This document shows, in pieces, positions 35,549 through 44,215 of a DNA stretch of 64,000 nucleotides; positions within the stretch are counted from its first letter, which is position 1, and every line of letters starts with the position of its first letter. The translations under genes were made by a program, and so were the position numbers. The stretch spans positions 7,020,001-7,084,000 of the forward strand of contig NZ_NETK01000001.1 of assembly GCF_002343915.1 (NCBI RefSeq), given 5' to 3'. This stretch comes from Nannocystis exedens. Its GTDB lineage: Bacteria > Myxococcota_A > Polyangia > Nannocystales > Nannocystaceae. Under the pieces are notes generated by a model. The model had not been told where the DNA came from and searched no databases. It saw only the letters and a list, made by a program, of their open reading frames with translations.

Positions 35549-37075
35549 ATGGCTTTGAAGGCAGACGCACTTCTCCTCCTCTGCGGCGTGACGGTCGGGC
35601 TGCCGGCGGTCGCCGCGGCCGCCGACGGCGAGCGGTACGACCCCTACGCGAAGATGGCCACGGGCGCGCACCGGTACGACATGCGCGAGGTGTTGCAGTC
35701 GCGTGGCAAGTTCGTCGCCGAGCCGGTCGAGCAGCCGGACCTGTCGCTGCTCGACACGCTGCCCCTGAGCGCGCGCGCGTCGGAGCCGCAGGCGCCGGGG
35801 CAGCTGCCGGAGGGGTGGGTGCAGATCGGCGAGGTCGTGCAGCGGCGCGAGATCGCCGAGGGCCGCAAGCAGATCGATCCGAAGCCGCTCCCGGCCTGGG
35901 AGGACATCGAGGGCAACCAGTACCCGCGCAAGGGCACGGTGTTCCTCAACTTCAACGGCGGCATGCTCAAGGCCGGCGACGACAACTCGGCCGAGAACAA
36001 GTCGACGCTGGCCCGCCACAACCACCCGTACCCGGTGTTCAACGGCTCCGAGGCGACGGCGCTGACCCTGATCCAGGCGGTCCAGCAGGACCTCGAGACG
36101 CTCGGCGTCCGCGTCCTCTACCTCAACCGCCCGAGCAAGACCGTGCCCTACACGATGGCGATGGTCGGCGGCTCGTGGTCCGACACGAACATCAGCAGCC
36201 CGGCCGGCGGCGTCGCCCCGGGCACCGACTGCGAGGACCGCGACCAGCGCAACGTGGTCTACGCGTTCGACAGCAGCTCGGCGACGATCAGCCAGGAGAT
36301 CGCCCACGCGTGGGGCCTCGACCACACGCTCGGCAGCGATCGCATCATGAGCTACCAGGCCGGCAACAACAAGCACTTCGGCGACAACTGCCAGGACCTG
36401 TGCGAGGAGCAGTGCCAGGGCCCCGGCACCATCGGCTGCCGCCTGATCCACGAGATCTACTGCGGCGTCGACAGCGAGCAGCAGAACGACCTCGCGGAGC
36501 TCGCCAAGATCTTCGGCACCCCCGAGCCCGACACCGAGCCGCCGACCGTCAACATCCTCCCCGAGGGCGACGTGATCGAGCTGGAGGTCGGCTCCGACAT
36601 CGAGGTCAAGGCCGACATCCACGACAACTACGGCGGCGTCGGCTGGCGGATCAAGGTCAGCCGCGACGGCGAGGTCGCGCTCGACGAGGTCGACTACGAG
36701 AAGGTCGGCGCGTGGTACTTCGCCAACCTGGAGACCGGCGTCTACGAGGTCGTGCTCGAGGCGGAGGACCACGCCGAGCACGTGGTCCAGGACAAGCTGA
36801 CGATCATCGTCGGCACCCCCGAGGCGCCCACCAGCACCGCCGGCGACAGCGAGGGGGACAGCGAGGGCAGCGACAGCACCGGAGCCCTCGACTCCGAGGG
36901 CGACGACGCGGGGGGATCTGCCAGCGACGGCGCCACCACCGACGACGGCCCCGGCGCCCTCGACAAGGGCGGGTGCGAGTGCCGCAGCACCGACCAGGGG
37001 GCGGGCGGCGCGCTGGGCCTGCCGCTGCTCGGCTTGTGGCTGGCCCACCGGGCCCGCCGGCGCCGCCGGGCCTGA
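35549..37075 (+). CDS. MYXO-CTERM metzincin-like protein with altered zinc motif
   Basis: A 508-residue secreted protein with a Sec signal (MALKADALLLLCGVTVGLPAVAAAA). The region 130-320 resembles a metzincin catalytic domain (RKGTVFLNFNGG, RVLYLNRP), but the zinc site reads QEIAHAWGLDH (249-259): the first His ligand of HExxHxxGxxH is Gln, while the Glu, two further His and a Met-turn (RIMSY, Met267) remain. Two Cys-rich stretches follow (CQDLCEEQCQG), then a cadherin/Ig-like domain (about 330-425), an acidic Ser/Gly linker and a textbook MYXO-CTERM end (GGCECRS…GLPLLGLWLAHRARRRRR). Activity is uncertain. GGAG precedes the ATG. Confidence 0.85.
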   Translation: MALKADALLLLCGVTVGLPAVAAAADGERYDPYAKMATGAHRYDMREVLQSRGKFVAEPVEQPDLSLLDTLPLSARASEPQAPGQLPEGWVQIGEVVQRREIAEGRKQIDPKPLPAWEDIEGNQYPRKGTVFLNFNGGMLKAGDDNSAENKSTLARHNHPYPVFNGSEATALTLIQAVQQDLETLGVRVLYLNRPSKTVPYTMAMVGGSWSDTNISSPAGGVAPGTDCEDRDQRNVVYAFDSSSATISQEIAHAWGLDHTLGSDRIMSYQAGNNKHFGDNCQDLCEEQCQGPGTIGCRLIHEIYCGVDSEQQNDLAELAKIFGTPEPDTEPPTVNILPEGDVIELEVGSDIEVKADIHDNYGGVGWRIKVSRDGEVALDEVDYEKVGAWYFANLETGVYEVVLEAEDHAEHVVQDKLTIIVGTPEAPTSTAGDSEGDSEGSDSTGALDSEGDDAGGSASDGATTDDGPGALDKGGCECRSTDQGAGGALGLPLLGLWLAHRARRRRRA

Positions 37076-37131
37076 ACTCCGAGGCGGTTCGTGCGCGAAT
37101 GCGCGCGTGACCTCCACCGCGCCCCCGCGGC

Positions 37132-37161
37132 TTGACCGGCCCGGGGGGCCACGCATATAAG
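37132..37161 (+). promoter_or_regulatory. Probable sigma-70 promoter of rplU-rpmA-obgE
   Basis: TTGACC at 37132-37137, an 18-base spacer and TATAAG at 37156-37161. Both hexamers are close to consensus, and the A/T-rich -10 stands out in a very GC-rich gap. The predicted start near 37168 gives a leader of about 100 nt before rplU. Confidence 0.6.
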
Positions 37162-37270
37162 CCTGTTCCCTCGCGCCCGGCGAGGGTCTCGAAGAACGAT
37201 CCGGGCGGTCGCAGCCACCATCTGGCTGCCGCGTGGGCGGGCGGATCGCCCCAGAGAATGCGAGCGCTTC

Positions 37271-37591
37271 GTGTCTGAGAACCAGCAAGCCATCATTCGT
37301 ACCGGCGGGAGGCAGTTCCGCGTCAGCACCGGCTCGGTGCTCCGCGTCGAGAAGCTCCCGGTGGAAGCCGGCGCCACCGTCAACTTCGACGTGCTGCTCG
37401 TCGGCCAGGGCGACACCGTGAAGATCGGCAAGCCGCTGGTCGACGGCGCCAAGGTCGAGGCCAAGGTCGTGAGCCACGGGCGCGGGCCCAAGCTCATCGT
37501 CTACAAGTTCCGCAAGCGCACCAACTACCGCAAGAAGCAGGGCCACCGGCAGGCCTACACCGAGGTCAAGATCACCTCGATCACGGGCTGA
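37271..37591 (+). CDS. rplU: 50S ribosomal protein L21
   Basis: A 106-residue large-subunit protein that binds 23S rRNA. The matches [39 protein letters not shown] and [14 protein letters not shown] are typical. The start is GTG. First gene of the universally conserved rplU-rpmA-obgE operon, 21 bp from rpmA. Confidence 0.96.
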   Translation: MSENQQAIIRTGGRQFRVSTGSVLRVEKLPVEAGATVNFDVLLVGQGDTVKIGKPLVDGAKVEAKVVSHGRGPKLIVYKFRKRTNYRKKQGHRQAYTEVKITSITG

Positions 37592-37612
37592 TCCGCGCCC
37601 TGGAGAACGACG

Positions 37613-37903
37613 ATGGCACACAAAAAAGGTCAAGGTTCGATCAAGAACGGCCGCGACTCGAACGCGCAGAACCGCGGCGTGAAGCGGTTCGGCGGCGAGG
37701 TCGTCCGCGCCGGCAACATCCTGGTCCGTCAGGCCGGCAGCAGCTTCCACGCCGGGCCGAACGTCGGCACGGGCAAGGACTACACCCTGTTCGCGCTGGT
37801 CGACGGCAAGGTCCGCTTCTACAAGCGGGGCCACGAGCGCAAGGCGTTCGTCGCCATCGACCCGCTCGCGGCCGAGGCAGACGCTGCCGCCGCTGCGGAG
37901 TGA
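37613..37903 (+). CDS. rpmA: 50S ribosomal protein L27
   Basis: A 96-residue protein at the ribosomal peptidyl-transferase centre. It begins [20 protein letters not shown] (usual consensus MAHKKG.GS..NGRDS), followed by [17 protein letters not shown] and GTKxxxG-like [16 protein letters not shown]. The Ala-rich tail is a little longer than in E. coli. GGAG lies about seven bases before the ATG. There is no sign of the cleavable N-terminal extension found in Firmicutes. Confidence 0.96.
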   Translation: MAHKKGQGSIKNGRDSNAQNRGVKRFGGEVVRAGNILVRQAGSSFHAGPNVGTGKDYTLFALVDGKVRFYKRGHERKAFVAIDPLAAEADAAAAAE

Positions 37904-37906
37904 GCG

Positions 37907-39136
37907 ATGCGCTTCATCGACCAGGTCCGGATCGTCGTCCGCGCTGGGCGAGGCGGCGACGGGCTGGTCGGCTGGCGCCGTGAGAAGTTCGTGCCCGACG
38001 GCGGTCCCGCGGGCGGTGACGGCGGCAAGGGCGGCGATGTCGTCTTTGTCGCCGACGATCATTTGACGACGCTGCTGGACCTGAAATTCCGCCAGCACTT
38101 CGCGGCCGAGAGCGGGCGCCCCGGCGGCCCCAACAAGATGACCGGCCGCTCGGGCAACGACCTGCGGATCCGCGTACCCGTCGGCACGACCGTGTTCTTC
38201 GAGGCGCTGGCCGGCGAGCCCGGCGAGCGTCCGCCGTGGCTGGCCGACAACGTCGACGAGGAGCTCGACCAGATCGGCGCGATCGCGTGGACCGACGACG
38301 GCACCGACATCCCGGAGCCGGTGCGGGTCCAGAAGTCGGGGCCGATCCGCCGCGCCCAGGCCGAGAAGGACCGGCGCGAGTCGGAGCTCGAGCCCGGGAC
38401 GCAGCTCGGCGACCTGACCTTCCACGGCCAGGAGCTGGTGGTCGCCCACGGCGGCCTCGGCGGCCGCGGCAACGTCCACTTCCGCAGCTCGACCAACCGC
38501 TCGCCCGACTTCGCCGAGCCCGGCGTCCCCGGCGAGGCCTACTGGCTGCGGCTCGAGCTCAAGCTGCTGGCCGACGTCGGCATCGTCGGCTTCCCCAACG
38601 TCGGCAAGTCGACCTTCATCCGCGCGATCAGCCGCGCGCGCCCGAAGGTCGCCGACTACCCGTTCACCACCCTGGTGCCGCAGCTCGGCGTGGTCGCGCT
38701 GGCCGGCGAGCGCTCGCTGGTGGTCGCCGACGTGCCGGGCCTGATCCACGGCGCCAGCGAGGGCCGCGGCCTCGGCCTCGACTTCCTGCGCCACCTCGAG
38801 CGCACGCGCGTGCTGCTGCACCTGCTCTCGCCCGACCCGACGCCCGGCCGCGATCCGATGGCCGACCTCAAGGCGCTCGAGAAGGAGCTCGCGCAGTACG
38901 GCACGATGTTCGAGGGCCGCCCGCGGGTGGTCGCGCTCAACAAGATCGACACGCCCGAGGGCCAGGAGGCGATGGGCCCGCTGCGCAAGGCGCTGCGTGC
39001 CCAGGGCATCCCGCTGTTCCCGGTCTCGGCGCGCACCGGCGAGGGCGTGCCGGAGCTGCTCGAGGCGCTGTGGCGCCGCGTCGACATGGTCCGCCGCGGC
39101 GCCGCCTCGGGCCCGTCACCGGTCAGCCAGAGCTAG
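37907..39136 (+). CDS. obgE: GTPase Obg/CgtA with an insertion in the Obg fold
   Basis: A 409-residue essential ribosome-assembly GTPase. The N-terminal Gly-rich Obg domain starts FIDQVRIVVRAGRGGDG and DGGPAGGDGGKGGDV. The G domain has G1 GFPNVGKST, G3 DVPGLIHGA, G4 NKID and G5 SAR. Unusually, about 60 extra residues (roughly 98-165, with PPWLADNVDEELDQIGA) separate VPVGTTVF from LGDLTFHGQ, which normally are only 15-20 residues apart. This places an extra, charged element in the Obg domain loops that contact the ribosome. No C-terminal OCT domain is present. It starts 3 bp after the rpmA stop. Confidence 0.95.
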   Translation: MRFIDQVRIVVRAGRGGDGLVGWRREKFVPDGGPAGGDGGKGGDVVFVADDHLTTLLDLKFRQHFAAESGRPGGPNKMTGRSGNDLRIRVPVGTTVFFEALAGEPGERPPWLADNVDEELDQIGAIAWTDDGTDIPEPVRVQKSGPIRRAQAEKDRRESELEPGTQLGDLTFHGQELVVAHGGLGGRGNVHFRSSTNRSPDFAEPGVPGEAYWLRLELKLLADVGIVGFPNVGKSTFIRAISRARPKVADYPFTTLVPQLGVVALAGERSLVVADVPGLIHGASEGRGLGLDFLRHLERTRVLLHLLSPDPTPGRDPMADLKALEKELAQYGTMFEGRPRVVALNKIDTPEGQEAMGPLRKALRAQGIPLFPVSARTGEGVPELLEALWRRVDMVRRGAASGPSPVSQS

Positions 39137-39186
39137 CGCCGGCGCCGGGACATGCTCGCGCGGGCATGTCCTTGCGAGCATGACGA

Positions 39187-39216
39187 AAGGGGCATGTCCT
39201 GGTGGACATGCCCCTT
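39187..39216. terminator. Hairpin AAGGGGCATGTCC-TGGT-GGACATGCCCCTT
   Basis: A perfect 13-bp stem with a 4-base loop between convergent obgE and the efflux operon. A flanking imperfect pair (gacatgctcgcgcgggcatgtc, 39150-39171 region) precedes it. It is probably a bidirectional terminator and is one of the clearest members of the palindrome family. Confidence 0.65.
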
Positions 39217-39237
39217 CGAGCATCCGGCGTCGGCCGG

Positions 39238-40839
39238 CTAGCCGCGGGTCGCCTTGTCGCGGGCGTCGTAGACCTGGACGTTGTTGGGCTTGAGGCGGCC
39301 GGTGGCGTAGAGCAGGCGCGCGTTGGCGGTGCGGAGGTCGATGCGCGAGTTGACGATCCGGAGGATCGCGGTGAGTTGGTCGGCCTCGGCGTCGATGATG
39401 TCGTTGGTGGTGGCGGAGCCGACGGCGAACAGCTCGGTGGCGACGCGGTAGGCCTCGACCGCGGACTCGAGCGTGCGGGCGCTGAGCTCGATGTCGGCGA
39501 TCGCCTTGTTGCGGGCGAGGTAGGCCTGGGTCACCTCCATGGCGATCCCGCGGCGCATCAGCTCGATCTGGGCCACGAGCTCGCGCTTGTTGGCCTTGTA
39601 CTCGCGGATCTGCGAGCGCGTGCTCAGGGCCGAGTTGAGCGAGTAGGTCAGCTGGGCGCCGAGCGACCACGACCCGCGCCACACCGGCGCCAGCGGGAAG
39701 AACCGCTGGTTCGGGTTGGCGTAGGTGGCCTCGGCGAACGCGTCGAGGCGCGGGAAGTAGCCGGCGCGGGTGGCCTTGATGCCGTAGTCGACCGCGCCGA
39801 TGCTCTTCTCCAGCGACTTCAGCTCGAGCCGCTTGCTGTGGGCCTCGCGGATCAGGGCGTCGAGGTTGCCGAGGTCGGGCATGTCGGGCGGCAGCTCGAT
39901 CACGTCCTCGCCCGGCACGAAGTCGAGGTCCTGGTCGTTGAGCATGATCGCCAGGCCCTGCTCGGCGGTCGTGCGGAACACCCGGGCGTCGTTGATCGCT
40001 TGCTCGATCTGGGCGATCTGCGCGGTCAGGCGCATCACCTCCGCCTTGGTCGCGCTGCCGGCGTTGAACAGGTTCTCGACGTCGAGCGCGCGCGCCTTGA
40101 CGCGGCGCAGCGAGTCCTCGACGGCGACCACCGAGGCGATCGTGCGCAGCCAGTTGTAGTAGGCGAGGCGGGCGTCGGTCTCGACCTTGATGCGCTCGGC
40201 GTCGCGGGCGAGGGCGACGGCGTCGCGGCGGGTCTCGGAGCCGCGCTTGGCCGGCACAAGCGACAGGATGTAGTCGGAGATCGGGACCGCGAGCTGGGCC
40301 TGCAGCGAGTACGAGTTGAGCGGGATCTGGATCTTGAACGGCGGCGCGACCACGAGGGTGAGCGGCTGGCCGGTGTTCGGATCGACCGTACACATCTGCG
40401 GCGAGCCCATGGCGCACGGGCCGATGCCGATCGGGATCGGGTCGCCGCCGGCCTCGGGGCCGGTCGCGGCGCCGACGCTGTAGCCGCCGCCGAAGTTGAT
40501 CGCGGCCTTGGACAGGCGGGTGTAGCCGGCCTTGCCCGAGATCTGCGGCAGGAAGGCGATCATCGTCTGGTCGAGCTTGGCCGCGGCGGCCTGGATCTGG
40601 GCCTCCTTGGCGGCGACGGAGGGCGACTCGGCGACGGCCTGCACGGCCACCTTGTCGGCCGTGAGGCCGCCGGGCTTGGGCGCGAGCGCCTCGGCGAGCG
40701 GGCCCTCGCGCAGGTAGGCGGCGGCGTCGAAGGGGGCCGCGTCGGCGGCGGCGGGCGGAGCTTGCCGGGAGGGCGGCGGCGGCGGGCCCAGCGGGGCCGG
40801 GGCCGCCAGCGCCAGGGCGACAGACCAAACAAGAAACAT
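39238..40839 (-). CDS. TolC-type outer-membrane efflux protein
   Basis: A 533-residue outer-membrane factor that forms the exit duct of the efflux pump encoded upstream. After a signal-like start (MFLVWSVALALAAPAPLG) and a Pro/Ala-rich stretch come the two OEP repeats: long alpha-helical segments (AVQAVAESPSVAAKEAQIQA, QIAQIEQAINDARVFRTTAE; ARNKAIADIELSARTLESAV) alternating with beta-strand regions (FLPQISGKAGYTRLSK, FPRLDAFAEATYANPNQ). Length is within the family range. Last gene of the tetR-adaptor-RND-OMF operon, 70 bp after the RND gene. Confidence 0.9.
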   Translation of the reverse strand: MFLVWSVALALAAPAPLGPPPPPSRQAPPAAADAAPFDAAAYLREGPLAEALAPKPGGLTADKVAVQAVAESPSVAAKEAQIQAAAAKLDQTMIAFLPQISGKAGYTRLSKAAINFGGGYSVGAATGPEAGGDPIPIGIGPCAMGSPQMCTVDPNTGQPLTLVVAPPFKIQIPLNSYSLQAQLAVPISDYILSLVPAKRGSETRRDAVALARDAERIKVETDARLAYYNWLRTIASVVAVEDSLRRVKARALDVENLFNAGSATKAEVMRLTAQIAQIEQAINDARVFRTTAEQGLAIMLNDQDLDFVPGEDVIELPPDMPDLGNLDALIREAHSKRLELKSLEKSIGAVDYGIKATRAGYFPRLDAFAEATYANPNQRFFPLAPVWRGSWSLGAQLTYSLNSALSTRSQIREYKANKRELVAQIELMRRGIAMEVTQAYLARNKAIADIELSARTLESAVEAYRVATELFAVGSATTNDIIDAEADQLTAILRIVNSRIDLRTANARLLYATGRLKPNNVQVYDARDKATRG

Positions 40840-40853
40840 GGCGGAAGATTCCT

Positions 40854-40885
40854 GTGCGAAAGAACCTGTTCGAAAGAACCTGTTC
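40854..40885. repeat. Short direct repeats between RND and tolC genes
   Basis: The sequence gaaagaacctgttcg occurs twice head to tail with a partial third copy upstream. ACCTGTTC resembles the ACCTGTCC half-site of the dispersed family. It may be a degenerate processing or regulatory element in the operon's only long gap. Confidence 0.5.
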
Positions 40886-40909
40886 GAGGGGGAAGGCGCC
40901 CCGAGCCGC

Positions 40910-43900
40910 TCACTCCGGCGGCTTGGTGACGCGGCGGAGGCGGGGGAACACGACCTCGCGCTCGATCTCGAAGTCGTCCGAGGGCGGCGGCGGGGCCTCG
41001 GCGACCAGCACCGGCATGACGAGATCGGGCGGCAGAGCGGCGTGGGCGGTCGGGGCCGCGGTGTGGGCGACCGGCGCGGTCGGGACCGGGTCGTCGAGGG
41101 TCTCGGCCGGCTTGCTCGCGTCGACGCCGAAGAACTTGAAGCTGATCCAGCGCATCGACCGGCTGGTGACCATGCGGTCGAACAGCAGGTAGACGACGGG
41201 GACGACGACGAGGGTGAGGACGGTCGAGGTGATCATGCCGCCGATGACGATGACGGCCATCGGCGCGCGGGTCTCACCGCCCTCGCCGAGGGCCAGGGCG
41301 ACCGGGATCATGCCGAAGATGGTGGCCGCGGCGGTCATGACGATCGGGCGCAGGCGGATGGTGCCCGCCTGGACCAGGGCCTCGGTGATGACGGCCCCCT
41401 TCTCGCGCTCGCCGTTGGCGAAGTCGACCAGCAAGATCGCCGTCTTGGTGACGAGGCCCATCAGCATGATGAGGCCGATGAACGAGAAGATGTTGAGCGA
41501 CATGCCGGCGAGGTAGATGCCGCCGAACGCGCCGACGACCGACAGCGGCAGCGAGACCATGATCGTGATCGGCTGGATCAGGCTGTCGAACTGGGCCGCG
41601 AGGATCATGTAGACGAGGATGATCGCCAGGGCGAGGGCGAAGAGCATCGACTCGAACGACTCCTGCATGACCTCGGCGTCGCCCATGAAGCTGGTCTGCA
41701 GCTTCGCCGGCACGACGCGCTTGGCGGCGTCGGTGACGATCTGCTGGGCCTCGCCGAGGGTGATGTCGTTGAGCGCCGCCAGCACCAGCACCTGGCGCAA
41801 GCGGTTCTGGCGCTCGATCTCGCTGGGGCCCTCGCCGCGCTCGACGCGGACCACGGCCGAGAGGTCGACCAGGCGACCCGAGGCCGCGCGGACCTTGATG
41901 TTGCTCAGCGACTCGAAGCTCGAGCGCAGCGACTCGGGCATGTAGAGGATGACGTCGTAGATCTCCGAGCCCTCCTTGAGGTCGGAGATCGGGTCGCCGG
42001 CCATCAGCGAGCGGACGGTGCGGGCGATCGAGGCGATCGGGACGCTGAGGTCGGCCGCCTTGTTGCGGTCGACGGCGATCGCGACCTCGGGCTTGCCGCC
42101 GCGGTACGAGGTGTCGAGGTCGACGAACTTGCCGGTCTCGGCGAGCTGGCCCTTGAGCGCCTCGGCGGCGGCGACGACCTCGTTGAGGTCGGTGCCGCGG
42201 ACCGAGAACTGGATCGGCTGGCTGCGGAAGCCGCCGTCGTTGCCGAACGGGTCGAGCTGGTCGACGGTGAACATCGCCCCCTCGACGCCGGCGAGGCGCT
42301 CGCGGGTCCACTTCATCGCGTCCTGCTGCGAGAAGCCGCGCTCCTTGGGCCGCGCGAGGGTGACGGTGATGCGCGCTCGGTTGACCTGGCCGACCGCGCC
42401 GCCGCCGATGGTGGTGAACGTGTCCTTGATCTGCGGCAGGTTGGCCCGCAGGTCGGCGGCCACGGCCTCGGCGGTCTCGATGGTCGCCTCGAGCGCGGTG
42501 CCGGTCGGCAGCTCGACGTTGACGGCGAACTGCGACTGGTCCTCGGGCGGGAGGAACTCGGCGGGCACGCGGGTGACGAGGGCGCACGAGCCGAACAGCG
42601 ACAGCAGGGCGATGAGGACGGTGGTCCACGGCCAGCGCAGCGCCCAGCGGAGCACGCCGGCGTAGGCGCGCTCGACGGCGCTGAACATCTTGTTGAACAG
42701 GCGCGCGAACAGGCCGGGCGCGTGCCCGTGCTGCTGCCGCATGATGCGCGACGACAGCATCGGCGTCAGCGTGAACGACACCAGCATCGACAGCAGCACC
42801 GCCGCGGACACGGTGAGGCCGAACTGGAAGAAGAAGCGGCCGATGATGCCCTTCATGTAGGCGACCGGCACGAACACCGCGACGATCGACAGGGTGGTGG
42901 CGATGACGGCGAGGCCGATCTCGCTGGTCGCGTCGAGGGCGGCGCGCATCCGCGGCTTGCCCATCTCGAGGTGGCGGTAGATGTTCTCGATCACCACGAT
43001 CGCGTCGTCGACGAGGATGCCGATCGACAGCGACAGCGCCAGCATGGAGATGTTGTTGAACGAGAACCCCATGTACTGCATGAACGCGAACGTCGCCACG
43101 ATGCTGGTCGGGATCGCCAGCGCGGCGATGAAGGTCGCGCGGATGTCGTGCAGGAACACGAGGATGATGACGATGGTGAGGAACGCGCCGAGGAGGAGGT
43201 CGAACTTGACGTCGCCGATGGCGTGCTCGACGAACACCGAGTTGTCGGTCGGCACGGCGGCGGTGATGCCCCGCCGCTCGAGGTCGGGGCGCATCTCCTC
43301 CAGGACCTCGCGGACCTGCTCGGCGAGGGCGACGACGTTGGCGCCGGACTGCTTCTTGACGACCAGCGCGAGCGCGGAGTTGCCGTTGAGGAACGAGGCC
43401 GAGCGGGCGTCCTCGACGTCGTCGATGACCTCGGCGACGTCGCGGATCCGGACCACCGCGCCGGGCGGGCCGGGGATCAGGATGTCGGCGATCTCGGCGG
43501 CGCTCTTGACCTCGCCGCGGGTCTTCAGCGTCAGCTCGCTGGTGCCGGTCTTGATGAAGCCGGCCGGCAGCTCGAGGCTCTGCGCGCGCACGGCGTTGGC
43601 GACGTCGTCGGCGGTGAGGCCGAAGCCGGTCATGCGCGCCGGGTCGACGAGGACCTTGATCTCGCGCTCCCGGCCGCCGATGAGGTCGACGTTGCCGACG
43701 CCCGAGATCTGCTGGAGCCGCTGCTTGACCTCGTCCTTGGCGATCCGCGTCATCTCGGCCATCGGCAGGTCGCCGGCCAGCGCGATCGAGAGGATCGGCG
43801 CGGCGCCGACGTCGAACTTCTGCACCACCGGCGGGTCGATGCCCTGCGGCAGGTCGCGCTCGATCGCCGAGATCTTGTCGCGCACGTCCTGCAGCGCCTG

Positions 43901-44206
43901 GTTGCCGTCGACCTCGAGCTCGAACTCCATCACCACCTGGGTGACGGCCTCGAGGTTGCGCGAGGTCATGCGCTTGACGCCGCTGATCGACTGCAGCGCC
44001 TCCTCGATCGGGTCGGCGACCTTGGTCTCCATCGTCTCCGGGTCGGCGCCGGGGTAGACGACGGTCGCGGTCACGACCGGGAACTCGACGTTCGGGAACA
44101 GCTCGACGCCGATGCGCGGCAGGCTGAAGAAGCCGAACACCATGAGCGCGGCGATCAGCATCGTCGCGAAGATGGAGCGGCGGATCGAGACTTCGGCGAG
44201 CAGCAT
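40910..44206 (-). CDS. RND multidrug efflux transporter permease (HAE1/AcrB-like)
   Basis: A 1098-residue inner-membrane proton antiporter, the pump of a tripartite system. The N-terminal TM1 is followed by FPNVEFPVVTATVVYPGADP, a standard HAE-RND start. Two large periplasmic loops and about twelve TM segments are apparent. The TM4 region GILVDDAIVVIENIYRHLE carries the paired Asp of the proton relay, and FFFQFGLTVSAAVLLSMLVS plus GLVTKTAILLVDFANGE match later conserved motifs. The C-terminus has an extra Ala/Pro-rich tail of about 70 residues. The substrate cannot be predicted. It starts 9 bp after the adaptor gene. Confidence 0.95.
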   Translation of the reverse strand: MLLAEVSIRRSIFATMLIAALMVFGFFSLPRIGVELFPNVEFPVVTATVVYPGADPETMETKVADPIEEALQSISGVKRMTSRNLEAVTQVVMEFELEVDGNQALQDVRDKISAIERDLPQGIDPPVVQKFDVGAAPILSIALAGDLPMAEMTRIAKDEVKQRLQQISGVGNVDLIGGREREIKVLVDPARMTGFGLTADDVANAVRAQSLELPAGFIKTGTSELTLKTRGEVKSAAEIADILIPGPPGAVVRIRDVAEVIDDVEDARSASFLNGNSALALVVKKQSGANVVALAEQVREVLEEMRPDLERRGITAAVPTDNSVFVEHAIGDVKFDLLLGAFLTIVIILVFLHDIRATFIAALAIPTSIVATFAFMQYMGFSFNNISMLALSLSIGILVDDAIVVIENIYRHLEMGKPRMRAALDATSEIGLAVIATTLSIVAVFVPVAYMKGIIGRFFFQFGLTVSAAVLLSMLVSFTLTPMLSSRIMRQQHGHAPGLFARLFNKMFSAVERAYAGVLRWALRWPWTTVLIALLSLFGSCALVTRVPAEFLPPEDQSQFAVNVELPTGTALEATIETAEAVAADLRANLPQIKDTFTTIGGGAVGQVNRARITVTLARPKERGFSQQDAMKWTRERLAGVEGAMFTVDQLDPFGNDGGFRSQPIQFSVRGTDLNEVVAAAEALKGQLAETGKFVDLDTSYRGGKPEVAIAVDRNKAADLSVPIASIARTVRSLMAGDPISDLKEGSEIYDVILYMPESLRSSFESLSNIKVRAASGRLVDLSAVVRVERGEGPSEIERQNRLRQVLVLAALNDITLGEAQQIVTDAAKRVVPAKLQTSFMGDAEVMQESFESMLFALALAIILVYMILAAQFDSLIQPITIMVSLPLSVVGAFGGIYLAGMSLNIFSFIGLIMLMGLVTKTAILLVDFANGEREKGAVITEALVQAGTIRLRPIVMTAAATIFGMIPVALALGEGGETRAPMAVIVIGGMITSTVLTLVVVPVVYLLFDRMVTSRSMRWISFKFFGVDASKPAETLDDPVPTAPVAHTAAPTAHAALPPDLVMPVLVAEAPPPPSDDFEIEREVVFPRLRRVTKPPE

Positions 44207-44215
44207 GGCGGGACC

